A stretch of 64,000 nucleotides of DNA from JBDTDV01 sp039922875 (GTDB lineage Bacteria > Actinomycetota > Actinomycetes > Actinomycetales > Microbacteriaceae): the NCBI GenBank assembly GCA_039922875.1, contig JBDTDV010000067.1:43970-107969 (forward strand). The letters are read 5' to 3'. The notes under the pieces were generated by a model, which saw only the letters and a list, made by a program, of their open reading frames with translations, made no database searches and had not been told where the DNA came from. Made by a program: the position numbers and the translations under genes. How positions within the stretch are numbered: the stretch's first letter is position 1; every line of letters begins with the position of its first letter. Of the stretch, positions 17,808 to 26,137 are shown in pieces.

Positions 17808-18142
17808 GTATCTGATCTTCCTCTACTTGCCAGGGAACGGACAAAATGCGACCAAAAGTCCGAACTGAATAAAAAGCATTGTGTTGCCTCTTATTATTCT
17901 CAGACTCAGCCTGTAGAATCGGGTCTGTTCGAGAGAAGCGTTCAGCTACGCGTTCGCAGGTCTCCTCGACGCGTGGCAGGGCAACGTAGCTTCGTGTCTT
18001 GAGCAATCAAGATACGCACTGTTAGGTACGCAATCCAGCCATCCGCACGAGCCCGAATCGATAATGGTCGTCTTAGACCGAGATCGAAACGGGAATGATC
18101 GCTGAAAGCCAGCGGTTATCCGCGGAGAGGGAAAGAGGCAAA
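17808..18142 (+). other. 335-bp intergenic region between ctaA and sufB
   Basis: No credible gene on either strand; in particular the sufR repressor gene that usually precedes actinobacterial sufB is not here. It is AT-richer than its surroundings around 17855-17920. It holds the ctaA ribosome binding site and promoter (minus), an inverted repeat CGGAC (17838-17842)/GTCCG (17858-17862) with AAAA on both inner sides, TAGAAT (17914-17919), and a candidate sufB promoter at 17999-18028. Confidence 0.6.
17999..18028 (+). promoter_or_regulatory. Candidate sufB promoter
   Basis: TTGAGC (17999-18004) and TAGGTA (18023-18028) are separated by 18 bp, 115 nt before the sufB start. A second possible -10, TAGAAT at 17914-17919, has TTATTA 17 bp upstream. 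Neither is a strong match. Confidence 0.3.
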
Positions 18143-19561
18143 ATGTCAGATGTTCTGATCGACCGGCCCGAGCTTGCCAGCCTGGGCGATTACGACTTCG
18201 GGTGGGCGGACTCAGACGCCGCAGGCGCATCCGCGCGCCGTGGACTTTCAGTTGAGGTCGTGACGGATATCTCCAACCTCAAAAAGGAACCGGAGTGGAT
18301 GCTGAAACGTCGGCTCCGCGCCCTCAGCATCTACAACCGCAAGCCGATGCCGTCCTGGGGCGCAGATCTCTCCGAACTCGACTTCGAGAACATCAAGTAC
18401 TTCGTCCGGTCCACGGAGAACCAGGCCGAATCCTGGGAGGACCTGCCGGTCGAGATCCGGGACACCTACGAGAAGCTCGGTATTCCGGACGCAGAGCGCA
18501 AGCGTCTGATCGGTGGCGTGACCGCACAGTACGAGTCCGAGGTTGTCTACCGCCAGATCCGTGACGACCTCACCGCGCAAGGTGTGGTGTTCACCGACAC
18601 CGACACGGCGCTGCGCGAATACCCAGAACTCATGCAGGAATACTTCGGCACCGTGATTCCAGCCGGCGACAACAAGTTCGCCGCGCTGAACACGGCGGTC
18701 TGGTCCGGCGGTTCCTTCGTCTACGTTCCGCCCGGGGTCCACGTCGAGATCCCACTGCAGGCCTACTTCCGGATCAACACCGAGAACATGGGCCAGTTCG
18801 AGCGGACCCTGATCATCGCCGATGAGGGCAGCTACGTGCATTACGTGGAAGGCTGCACCGCGCCGGTGTACACCACGGCATCATTGCACTCCGCCGTCGT
18901 CGAGATCGTCGTGAAGAAAAACGCCCGTGTTCGCTACACCACGATCCAGAACTGGTCGAACAACGTCTACAACCTGGTGACCCAGCGGGCCACTGCGGCC
19001 GAGGGCGCCACCATGGAGTGGATCGACGGCAACATCGGTTCCAAAGTGACCATGAAGTACCCGTCAGTGTATTTGATGGGCGAACACGCCAAGGGAGAGA
19101 CGCTGTCGGCCGCATTCGCCGGCCCCGGCCAGCATCAGGATGCCGGCGCCAAGATGATCCATATGGCCCCGTACACGCAGTCATCCATCGTCTCGAAGTC
19201 CGTCGCGCGCGGCGGCGGCAGATCGGGTTACCGCGGTGAGGTCAGGGTGGATGCCAACGCGCATCATTCCGCCAACACCGTGCGGTGCGACGCCCTTCTC
19301 GTGGACAGAATCTCCCGCTCCGACACCTATCCATCGATTGACATCCGCGTCGACGACGTGAAACTTGGACACGAAGCGACCGTGTCGCGCGTGAGTGCCG
19401 AGCAGTTGTTCTATCTGATGAGCCGTGGCTTGCCCGAAGACGAGGCGATGGCAATGATCGTGCGGGGATTCATCGAACCCATCGCCCGCGAACTTCCGAT
19501 GGAATACGCGCTCGAACTCAACAAGCTCATCGAAATGGGCATGGAAGGATCAGTCGGCTAA
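18143..19561 (+). CDS. sufB: SufB, Fe-S cluster scaffold subunit
   Basis: 472-residue SufB, the scaffold on which Fe-S clusters are built in the SufBCD complex. The C-terminal half forms the right-handed beta-helix; signatures include YVEGCTAP (about residue 240), NWSNNVYNL and the C-terminal SRGLPEDEAMAMIVRGF that contacts SufC. ATG at 18143 chosen by the AGAGGG/AAGAGG sites upstream and by family length. The sufD ATG follows its stop codon directly. Confidence 0.97.
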   Translation: MSDVLIDRPELASLGDYDFGWADSDAAGASARRGLSVEVVTDISNLKKEPEWMLKRRLRALSIYNRKPMPSWGADLSELDFENIKYFVRSTENQAESWEDLPVEIRDTYEKLGIPDAERKRLIGGVTAQYESEVVYRQIRDDLTAQGVVFTDTDTALREYPELMQEYFGTVIPAGDNKFAALNTAVWSGGSFVYVPPGVHVEIPLQAYFRINTENMGQFERTLIIADEGSYVHYVEGCTAPVYTTASLHSAVVEIVVKKNARVRYTTIQNWSNNVYNLVTQRATAAEGATMEWIDGNIGSKVTMKYPSVYLMGEHAKGETLSAAFAGPGQHQDAGAKMIHMAPYTQSSIVSKSVARGGGRSGYRGEVRVDANAHHSANTVRCDALLVDRISRSDTYPSIDIRVDDVKLGHEATVSRVSAEQLFYLMSRGLPEDEAMAMIVRGFIEPIARELPMEYALELNKLIEMGMEGSVG

Positions 19562-20821
19562 ATGACCGCCGCCCCAACTTCAGTTACAGAAAACAGCCCA
19601 GCAGACCAGGCGACTGCCCAAATCCCTGACACGAAAGTGGATTCGCGAGGCCCTGACCCGCGCGACCCGAACGGCGAGTGGCGCCTGCTTCCCGTGTTGA
19701 GTCGGGCCGACCGTTACTCCTCGGTTCGCGTTCAAGACTTCCCATCGGTCACCGGTCGGGAAGATGTATGGAAGAACACGCCGATCGCCAAGGTGGCCGA
19801 TCTGATTTCCGCGGAGCTCGACGGCTCACGCTACGAGATCAGCACGAAGGCCACCGATGGCGTCACTGTCGAATGGGTCGACCGAACCGACCAGCGGGTC
19901 GGTAGCGTCGGCGCGCCGGAAGAGCGCGCATCGGCGAATGCCTGGAGCAGCTTCGAGCAAGCCCTGGTCGTCTCGGTCACGGGGGAGGACGCGAAAGAGG
20001 TCACGATCTCGCGTGCAGGACTCGGCGCCACGGCGCGCGCGGCACACACCATCATCGAGGCCGCACCGTTCAGCCGGGCGACCTTGATCCTGCAGAATAC
20101 CGGTGCCGCAAACCTGAGCGAGAATGTGGAAATCGTCGTCGGCGAATCCGCTGCGCTCAGCGTGATCTTCATCCAGGAGTGGGACGACAACGCGCATCAG
20201 CTCGCCAGCCATTTCGCGACGATCGGGCGAGACGCGAAACTCAAGCACGTCATCGTCTCCCTCGGCGGAGGCATCGTCCGGATCAACCCGTCCACCGGCC
20301 TGGACGGCAACGGGAGTGATCTGGAAGCCTATGGCCTGTACTTCGCCGACTCCCACCAGCACCTGGAGCAGCAGGTTTATGTGCACCACGTAGCCGAGAA
20401 CACCCGGAGCCGGGTGAATTACAAGGGCGCTCTTCAAGGCGCCGGTGCCCGCACGGTCTGGGTGGGGGACGTGCTGATCGGGCCTAATGCCTCCGGCACA
20501 GACAGCTACGAACAGAACCGCAACCTTGTGCTCACCGAGGGGACCCGCGCCGACTCGGTGCCGAACCTCGAGATCGAGACCGGAGACATTCTGGGGGCCG
20601 GCCATGCCAGTGCGACCGGACGGTTCGACGACGAGCAATTGTTCTACCTTCAGTCCAGAGGAATCACCGAGGAAGAGGCAAGACGCCTCGTGGTTCGGGG
20701 CTTCTTGACCGAAATTGTGCAGAAGATCGGCTCTGCCGAGCTCCAGGACCGGCTCCAGGCGAGCATCGAGGCAGAGTTGGCCGTGACACGTCAACCGATT
20801 ACGGCAACTCCGGGAGCATAG
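19562..20821 (+). CDS. sufD: SufD, Fe-S cluster assembly protein
   Basis: 419-residue SufD, the SufB paralogue that completes the SufBC2D scaffold and helps iron entry. The beta-helix core includes FADSHQHLEQQVYVHHV (about residues 260-276), in which the functionally important His is seen. The C-terminal QSRGITEEEARRLVVRGF is the SufC-binding part. The ATG abuts the sufB stop (TAA-ATG), so the pair is coupled. Confidence 0.96.
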   Translation: MTAAPTSVTENSPADQATAQIPDTKVDSRGPDPRDPNGEWRLLPVLSRADRYSSVRVQDFPSVTGREDVWKNTPIAKVADLISAELDGSRYEISTKATDGVTVEWVDRTDQRVGSVGAPEERASANAWSSFEQALVVSVTGEDAKEVTISRAGLGATARAAHTIIEAAPFSRATLILQNTGAANLSENVEIVVGESAALSVIFIQEWDDNAHQLASHFATIGRDAKLKHVIVSLGGGIVRINPSTGLDGNGSDLEAYGLYFADSHQHLEQQVYVHHVAENTRSRVNYKGALQGAGARTVWVGDVLIGPNASGTDSYEQNRNLVLTEGTRADSVPNLEIETGDILGAGHASATGRFDDEQLFYLQSRGITEEEARRLVVRGFLTEIVQKIGSAELQDRLQASIEAELAVTRQPITATPGA

Positions 20822-20823
20822 GA

Positions 20824-21147
20824 GTGGCGACACGAATTTGCGCCGTCGACGAGCTGGGGGTGGACGAGCCGGTGCGGGTTGTCCTTGACGATGTTCCCAT
20901 CGCGCTGGTCAAAGACGCCGCGGGCGAGGTCTTCGCCATCGGCGACACCTGCACCCATGGTGAGGTCTCTCTCTCGGAGGGCTTCGTCGAAGGCGACACG
21001 CTGGAGTGCTGGGCGCACGGCTCCAAGTTCTCGCTACGCACCGGCGCCGCGCTCAACCTTCCGGCATACGAGCCGGTACCCGTTTACAAAGTAGAACTTG
21101 TCGACGGAGATATTTACCTCGATCCAAACGTAACGAAAGAGATTTAG
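20824..21147 (+). CDS. Rieske-type [2Fe-2S] protein of the suf operon
   Basis: 107-residue non-heme iron oxygenase ferredoxin-like protein. The [2Fe-2S] ligands are clear: CTHG (about residue 44) and CWAHG (about residue 61), the C-x-H...C-x2-H Rieske pattern. GTG start two bases after the sufD stop. Such a gene commonly lies inside actinobacterial suf operons; it may be a cluster recipient or an electron donor, but its role is not established. Confidence 0.92.
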   Translation: MATRICAVDELGVDEPVRVVLDDVPIALVKDAAGEVFAIGDTCTHGEVSLSEGFVEGDTLECWAHGSKFSLRTGAALNLPAYEPVPVYKVELVDGDIYLDPNVTKEI

Positions 21148-21152
21148 AAGTC

Positions 21153-21917
21153 ATGTCAGTTCTTGAAGTCCGCGACCTACACGTCACTGTCCAAATCGAG
21201 CAGGGGACCAAGGAGATCCTTAGCGGCGTGGACCTGTCCATAGCCGAGGGCGAAATCCATGCGATCATGGGCCCGAACGGCTCCGGTAAGTCCACCCTGG
21301 CCTACACGATCGCGGGCCACCCCAAGTACACGGTGACCTCCGGAACGATTACCTTGGACGGTGAAGACGTGGTGAAGATGACCGCGGATGCCCGCGCCAG
21401 GGCTGGACTGTTCCTGGCCATGCAATACCCGGTGGAAATCCCCGGCGTCACGGTCACCAACTTCCTCCGCACCGCAAAGACCGCCATCGACGGGCACGCA
21501 CCGGCTATTCGCGGCTGGATCAAGGACGTGCGGGAGTCGATGACCAAGCTTCGGATGGACAGTGCCTTCGCCGAGCGCAATGTGAACGAGGGATTCTCCG
21601 GCGGCGAGAAAAAGCGCAACGAGATCCTGCAGCTTGAGCTGCTCAAGCCGAAGTTCGCCATTCTCGACGAGACCGACTCCGGCCTCGACGTTGACGCGTT
21701 GAAGATCGTTTCGCAGGGTGTAAACCGCGCCAAGGACAAGACCGGGCTCGGCATCATGCTGATCACTCACTACACTCGGATTCTTCGGTACATCAAGCCG
21801 GACTTCGTGCACGTCTTCGTCGCCGGCCGGGTAGCGGAAGAGGGTGGCCCCGAGCTGGCAGACCGTCTAGAAGACGAGGGCTACGATCGCTTTCTGGCCG
21901 GCGCGCCTCTAAGCTAG
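21153..21917 (+). CDS. sufC: SufC, Fe-S assembly ATPase
   Basis: 254-residue ABC-type ATPase driving SufBCD conformational change. Walker A GPNGSGKST (about residue 37), the ABC signature FSGGEKKRNE (about residue 150, with the SufC-typical KKRNE), and Walker B with DETDSGLDVDAL are all present. No transmembrane part. The ATG at 21153 is five bases after the Rieske gene stop; longer readings start inside that gene. Confidence 0.97.
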   Translation: MSVLEVRDLHVTVQIEQGTKEILSGVDLSIAEGEIHAIMGPNGSGKSTLAYTIAGHPKYTVTSGTITLDGEDVVKMTADARARAGLFLAMQYPVEIPGVTVTNFLRTAKTAIDGHAPAIRGWIKDVRESMTKLRMDSAFAERNVNEGFSGGEKKRNEILQLELLKPKFAILDETDSGLDVDALKIVSQGVNRAKDKTGLGIMLITHYTRILRYIKPDFVHVFVAGRVAEEGGPELADRLEDEGYDRFLAGAPLS

Positions 21918-21921
21918 AACT

Positions 21922-22251
21922 ATGGTTGCCACACTGACTCCGCAGCGATTCGACGAGGTCGAAGAGGCGCTGAAGGACGTGATGGATCCCGAGCTGGGGA
22001 TCAACGTCGTCGACCTCGGATTGATCTACGACCTCGGCTGGGATGAGGAGAATGACGCCCTCGTCATTCACATGACACTGACCTCTGCCGGCTGCCCGCT
22101 CACCGACGTGATCGAGGAACAGACCGCCGAAGCGCTCGACGGCGTAGTAGAGGCGTTCCGGATCAACTGGGTCTGGATGCCGCCGTGGGGCCCGGAGAAA
22201 ATTACCGACGACGGCCGCGACATGATGCGGGCCCTCGGCTTCGGTATCTGA
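21922..22251 (+). CDS. SufT-like DUF59/MIP18 family protein
   Basis: 109-residue DUF59 protein related to SufT and the MIP18 family, involved in Fe-S cluster maturation or delivery. DPELGINVVDLGLIYDL is the family N-terminal signature and TSAGCPLTD contains the conserved Cys. It starts 4 nt after the sufC stop. A TAAGCT hexamer six bases before the ATG could also give a leaderless internal transcript. The usual sufS and sufU genes between sufC and sufT are absent. Confidence 0.92.
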   Translation: MVATLTPQRFDEVEEALKDVMDPELGINVVDLGLIYDLGWDEENDALVIHMTLTSAGCPLTDVIEEQTAEALDGVVEAFRINWVWMPPWGPEKITDDGRDMMRALGFGI

Positions 22252-22324
22252 GCCCGCTGGCTCTTATGGGCCCAGCCGCTAGCGCTCTGAGCGGCCGAGC
22301 CCCGCTGGCTTTTAGCGGCCCAGC
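22250..22324. repeat. Imperfect 27/28-bp direct repeat between the suf operon and bioY
   Basis: Copy 1 (22250-22276) and copy 2 (22297-22324) share GAGCCC, CGCTGGCT and GCCCAGC with few differences. Copy 1 contains the last two bases of the suf operon stop codon; copy 2 contains the bioY stop codon. Small stems lie between and within them (GCCGCT 22275-22280 with AGCGGC 22290-22295; CCGCT/AGCGG inside copy 2), so this may act as a two-way transcript end. Confidence 0.55.
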
Positions 22325-22929
22325 TGCGAGCGGTTGGCGCGCTTGCCGAAACGGTCGGCTGCCCACCAGACTGCCGGGATCAATGCAGCCGCGATGAGCG
22401 CCTTGATCACACCGCCGATGATGAACGGGTAGAGGCCGCCCTGCAGGGTCTGCTCAAGGTTCAGCTGCAGTGCGGCGGAAAGCCAGATCAGCCCGAAGAT
22501 GAAAGTGACGACCGTGCCGCCTAAGAACGCCAATGCCGCCTGCAGGAACTTCCGATCCCAGGAGCGCTGGGCCAGCCAACCGGTGAATGCGGCGGCAAAC
22601 ACGAAGCCGATGATGTAGCCACCGGTCGGACCCGCCACAACGCCCCAACCGCTGGTCGCCTCGCTGAACACCGGCAAACCCACCACACCCAATGCCGCGT
22701 AGAGCAGCATCGCGAGGGTACCGCGAGCGGCACCTAGCGTGCCGCCCACCAGCAATACCGCCAGGGTCTGTCCGGTGATCGGCACCGGCCACAGCGGAAC
22801 GGCAATCTGGGCCAGGGCCGCCGTCAGCCCCGCGCCCGCCGTCACGAGAAGGATGTCGGTGGTCAGTGACCTGGCAAGAAGCCGATCCGCTAGAGTGGGC
22901 CGGCCTAAGGCCAGGGACAGGTTCGACAT
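22312..22929 (-). CDS. bioY: BioY, biotin transporter substrate-binding (S) component
   Basis: 205-residue integral membrane protein with about six helices, the biotin-binding S component of an energy-coupling-factor transporter. The family segments PITGQTLAVLLVGGTLGA (about residues 50-67) and AGPTGGYIIGF (about residue 105) are clear. ATG at 22929 with AAGGAG six bases upstream; the open frame runs further upstream but that part is unlike BioY. No BioM/BioN energising genes lie beside it, so it must use shared ECF subunits or act alone. Confidence 0.95.
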   Translation of the reverse strand: MSNLSLALGRPTLADRLLARSLTTDILLVTAGAGLTAALAQIAVPLWPVPITGQTLAVLLVGGTLGAARGTLAMLLYAALGVVGLPVFSEATSGWGVVAGPTGGYIIGFVFAAAFTGWLAQRSWDRKFLQAALAFLGGTVVTFIFGLIWLSAALQLNLEQTLQGGLYPFIIGGVIKALIAAALIPAVWWAADRFGKRANRSQLGR

Positions 22930-22964
22930 TCGGTCTCCTTGTGGGTACGGGTAAGACAGCCGCG

Positions 22965-22977
22965 GAACGCGACGTTC
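22965..22977. promoter_or_regulatory. Palindrome GAACGCGACGTTC upstream of bioY, candidate operator
   Basis: Perfect 5-3-5 inverted repeat (GAACG-CGA-CGTTC), 36 nt before the bioY start. It lies just downstream of minus-strand -10 candidates (TAGTAT at 22992-22997, TATATT at 22989-22994) and upstream of a plus-strand TATACT (22991-22996) for the divergent ABC-F gene. The architecture resembles the 5-3-5 palindromes bound by TetR-type biotin regulators of the BioQ group, but the bases do not match exactly, so this is inference. Confidence 0.35.
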
Positions 22978-23055
22978 AGCCACTACGAAATATACTAGAA
23001 GCCATACCCCCACCCCTCGGTTGTGGAAACACAACGAAAGAATAGGACTTTGCCT

Positions 23056-24654
23056 GTGCTCAGCGTGCACGATCTCGAGATTCGCGTGGGGGCACGCGTG
23101 CTGATGGACAATGTCAGCTTCCGCGTGGCCAGGGGCGACAAGATCGGCCTGGTTGGCCGAAACGGCGCGGGCAAGACGACCCTGACCAAGACACTGGCCG
23201 GGGAGACGCTGCCCACTCGCGGCCGCATCGATCGTGATGGGGAGATCGGCTATCTTCCGCAGGATCCGCGCACCGGAAACCCGAACGACCTGGCCCGCAC
23301 CCGCATCCTGGATGCCAGGGGACTGGGCGAGATCCTGCTGTCGATGCAGACCGCGACCGCTCAAATGGCCAGCGAAGACGCCGCGGTGAGCGCGGCCGCG
23401 ATGAAGCGCTACAGCACCCTGGAGGAACGGTTCCATATCCTCGGCGGCTACTCCGCCGAGGCGCAGGCCGCCTCGATCGCCAACAACCTGAACCTGCCAG
23501 ACCGCATCCTCGACCAGCAACTGTCGACACTATCCGGGGGTCAGCGTCGGCGCGTCGAATTGGCGCGGATCCTGTTCTCCGATGCAGAAACTCTGATCTT
23601 GGACGAACCGACCAACCATCTGGACGCCGACTCGATCCGCTGGCTGCGGGACTTCCTGAAGAGTTACGCCGGCGGCCTAATCGTGATCAGCCACGACATC
23701 GACATCGTCGGCGAGACCGTCAACCGGGTGTTCTATTTGGACGCGAACCGCACCGTCATCGATGTGTACAACATGGGCTGGAAAAACTATCTGCGCCAGC
23801 GTGCCGACGACGAAGAGCGCCGCAAGAAGGAACGCGTCAACACCGAGAAGAAGGCGGCAACCCTGCAGCTGCAGGCGGCCAAGTTCGGCGCGAAGGCGAC
23901 CAAGGCGGCGGCAGCGCACCAGATGGTGGCCAGGGCGCAACGGATGCTCTCGGACCTGGATGAAGTGCGTACCGTCGACCGGGTGGCAAAACTCCGCTTC
24001 CCGGAGCCGGCCCCGTGCGGCAGGACTCCGTTGTCGGCCAGTGACCTGAGCAAGAGCTACGGGTCGCTGGAGATCTTCACCGCGGTGGACCTGGCGATCG
24101 ACCGGGGCACGAAAGTGGTCGTGCTCGGTCTGAACGGGGCCGGGAAGACCACGTTGCTACGGATTCTCGGTGGCGTCGACGAGCCGGACACCGGGCAGGT
24201 GGAACAGGGTCATGGCCTCCGGATCGGCTACTACGCACAGGAGCATGAAACGATCGATGTCTCACGCACCGTACTGCAGAACATGGTCTCGGCATCGCCC
24301 AATCTGACCGAGACCGAGGCGCGCCGGGTGCTCGGCTCGTTCCTGTTCACCGGAGACGATTCCTACAAGCCGGCCGGGGTGCTCTCCGGCGGGGAGAAGA
24401 CGCGTCTTGCTCTGGCCATGATCGTCGTCTCCGGCGCGAACGTGCTGCTCCTGGACGAACCGACCAACAACCTCGATCCGGCCAGCCGTGACGAGATCCT
24501 CGACGCTCTGGCGCATTACTCCGGAGCCGTCGTCTTGGTCAGCCACGACGAAGGAGCGGTGGAGGCGCTCAACCCGGAACGGGTCCTGGTACTGCCAGAC
24601 GGCATCGAGGATTATTGGAGCCCCGATTACGCCGAGCTGATCTCATTGTCCTGA
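23056..24654 (+). CDS. ABC-F family ATP-binding protein
   Basis: 532-residue soluble protein with two ABC ATPase domains and no membrane part, the ABC-F pattern. Walker A motifs are GRNGAGKTT (about residue 35) and LNGAGKTT (about residue 370), with ABC signatures LSGGQRRR and LSGGEKTR. The charged linker between domains (around residue 255) is the ribosome-contacting P-site tether region. Known members rescue or modulate ribosomes, some giving antibiotic resistance; the substrate here cannot be told. GTG at 23056 chosen because AGGA lies 8 bases upstream. Its 3' end overlaps the SURF1 gene by 12 nt. Confidence 0.93.
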   Translation: MLSVHDLEIRVGARVLMDNVSFRVARGDKIGLVGRNGAGKTTLTKTLAGETLPTRGRIDRDGEIGYLPQDPRTGNPNDLARTRILDARGLGEILLSMQTATAQMASEDAAVSAAAMKRYSTLEERFHILGGYSAEAQAASIANNLNLPDRILDQQLSTLSGGQRRRVELARILFSDAETLILDEPTNHLDADSIRWLRDFLKSYAGGLIVISHDIDIVGETVNRVFYLDANRTVIDVYNMGWKNYLRQRADDEERRKKERVNTEKKAATLQLQAAKFGAKATKAAAAHQMVARAQRMLSDLDEVRTVDRVAKLRFPEPAPCGRTPLSASDLSKSYGSLEIFTAVDLAIDRGTKVVVLGLNGAGKTTLLRILGGVDEPDTGQVEQGHGLRIGYYAQEHETIDVSRTVLQNMVSASPNLTETEARRVLGSFLFTGDDSYKPAGVLSGGEKTRLALAMIVVSGANVLLLDEPTNNLDPASRDEILDALAHYSGAVVLVSHDEGAVEALNPERVLVLPDGIEDYWSPDYAELISLS

Positions 24655-25491
24655 GTGCCTCGTATCCAGGATCGCGTCCTCGGCATCCGCGTCGGAGTGC
24701 GCGCTTTCGCGCTTGCGCTGTCGCTGGGCTGCGCGGCGCTGTTCCTCCGGCTGGTCCGCATTCAGATTTCGGTACTCCTGGCGGATAGCGTAACCCAGCC
24801 CGAAGAAGCCAATCAGCGCGAAGATGATCCACTGAATCATGTACGACCAATGCAGACCGACGTCCTCCAGCGGCCGCGGCGCCGATTCCGGTCGGACTGC
24901 CGGAGCCGGTGACTCGGTGTCCAGTAGCCCGTACGCGCCGGTGTACACGTCCCCGCCGATCCGCGACCGCACGTCCTTCAGTTCAATGGTCGCAATCTCA
25001 TTGCCCGATGCGGACCGGCCAGCCAACCGCGGCTCGCCGGCCTTTAACCGCGCCACCACACTCACCTGTCCGGCCGGCGGTTCCGGCACGGTGTCGGGTG
25101 CGTCCTGCTTCTGTCCGGTCGGCACCCAGCCACGGTCTATGACGAAGACCGATCCGTCGGCCAGTTGCAACGGCGTGAGCACTTCGAAGCCGGGATTTCC
25201 CTTCAACGGGCGGTTGCGCACCAGGAGTTGGTCCTCCACGAGGTAGTGGCCGACAGCGCGGACCCTGGACCATTCCAGGCCCGGCTGGTAGGCGTTCAGG
25301 GAACTCAGCGCCTCCTGCAGCGGCACCGGCTGCGAGTCGTAATTCGCAGCAATTCTGGCATTCTCCGCCGCCGTCTCGTTGCCGCGGGCCAATTGCCAAT
25401 TCGACAGCAACATGCACGCCGCAGCAAACGCGATGGCGAAGGCGAGATAACCCAGCCAGCGGCGGGTGAAGACGAAGCGCCATCGCTTCAC
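24643..25491 (-). CDS. SURF1 family cytochrome oxidase biogenesis protein
   Basis: 282-residue SURF1-type membrane protein with one N-terminal helix (about residues 12-30), a long extracytoplasmic domain and one C-terminal helix (about 215-235). SURF1 proteins help place heme A in cytochrome oxidase, which fits ctaA and ctaB in this window. LSNWQLARGNE after the first helix and VFVIDRGWVPTG (about residue 115) are typical. A basic, acidic-ended C-terminal tail follows the second helix. It overlaps the upstream small gene by 4 nt. Confidence 0.92.
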   Translation of the reverse strand: MKRWRFVFTRRWLGYLAFAIAFAAACMLLSNWQLARGNETAAENARIAANYDSQPVPLQEALSSLNAYQPGLEWSRVRAVGHYLVEDQLLVRNRPLKGNPGFEVLTPLQLADGSVFVIDRGWVPTGQKQDAPDTVPEPPAGQVSVVARLKAGEPRLAGRSASGNEIATIELKDVRSRIGGDVYTGAYGLLDTESPAPAVRPESAPRPLEDVGLHWSYMIQWIIFALIGFFGLGYAIRQEYRNLNADQPEEQRRAAQRQRKRESAHSDADAEDAILDTRHSGQ

Positions 25492-25736
25492 GACGATCCG
25501 GGCCCTTGCGCCGTCGGCGGGTCCGTGACGTCCAACTCGCGCACCGCGACCGGAAAACTGCGCGCCTGAAGAAAGTCCCGTAAAAAATCGCGATGCTCGT
25601 CACAGGCCAGCCAGATCTTGACCCGGTCGGCAGTGTGGATCTTGGGATTGCGCCAGGTGATCTGCCAGGACGCGCCGCGCCGACATTCCGCCCGGGAACA
25701 GGTGTACCGCTCGGGCCCTCCGACCAAACCGGTCAT
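25488..25736 (-). CDS. Small conserved actinobacterial protein with Cys/His pairs, function unknown
   Basis: 82-residue soluble protein. It shows CSRAEC, a WRNPKIH segment and CDEH, i.e. two Cys pairs that could bind zinc. I recognise this as a conserved actinobacterial hypothetical type, but know no tested function. Its ATG overlaps the stop of the upstream DUF3099 gene by 4 nt and its stop overlaps SURF1 by 4 nt, so it is translated as part of a three-gene unit. Confidence 0.85.
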   Translation of the reverse strand: MTGLVGGPERYTCSRAECRRGASWQITWRNPKIHTADRVKIWLACDEHRDFLRDFLQARSFPVAVRELDVTDPPTAQGPGSS

Positions 25737-26062
25737 GACGCAGCCCTCGGCGGGCGCCGTTCCTGATCATGATCGTGCTCCGAACCGCTGTCGGGTCCGT
25801 CGTGCCGCCAGACCGGTACCACGGCCCCGGGGCGCAGCACCTGGGCCCGCTGCGGGTTCGAGCTGACATTGGCTATCACGACGGCGAAATACGGCAGAAA
25901 AATGGCGCCTGCGGCGAAGACGAACAGCCACCAGCCTTGCACAACCAACATCAGCACTATGCACACGATCCGCACGCCCATGGCAACGCTGTATTTGATC
26001 ATCCGGCTGCGACGATCTTGCTCCGGGGACGGCGGGAGTGCGGTAATCGACTGTTGCTTCAT
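25733..26062 (-). CDS. DUF3099 family membrane protein
   Basis: 109-residue protein with two adjacent membrane helices (about residues 23-40 and 45-63) and a charged His/Asp/Arg-rich C-terminal tail. The SRMIKYSVAMGVRIVCI segment is characteristic of DUF3099. Three starts are possible (GTG 26071, ATG 26068, ATG 26062); I chose 26062 because GTAGG then sits eight bases upstream. First gene of the unit with the Cys/His protein and SURF1. Function unknown. Confidence 0.85.
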   Translation of the reverse strand: MKQQSITALPPSPEQDRRSRMIKYSVAMGVRIVCIVLMLVVQGWWLFVFAAGAIFLPYFAVVIANVSSNPQRAQVLRPGAVVPVWRHDGPDSGSEHDHDQERRPPRAAS

Positions 26063-26125
26063 TTCCATCACCTACTGCGGACCTCAAGCAGCCCACCCAT
26101 ACCAGCCTACGTCGAGATGCGCCCA

Positions 26126-26131
26126 TAAACT
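26126..26131 (+). promoter_or_regulatory. -10 element TAAACT, leaderless start of the FabG-like gene
   Basis: TAAACT ends six bases before the ATG at 26138, and no ribosome binding site lies between. This places the transcription start at the start codon. Confidence 0.6.
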
Positions 26132-26137
26132 GGACGT

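Noticed and set aside
17791..18006. 71-codon minus-strand frame in the ctaA-sufB gap, possible sufR remnant
   Set aside because: No helix-turn-helix or Cys cluster, and no similarity to SufR could be seen; composition looks random.
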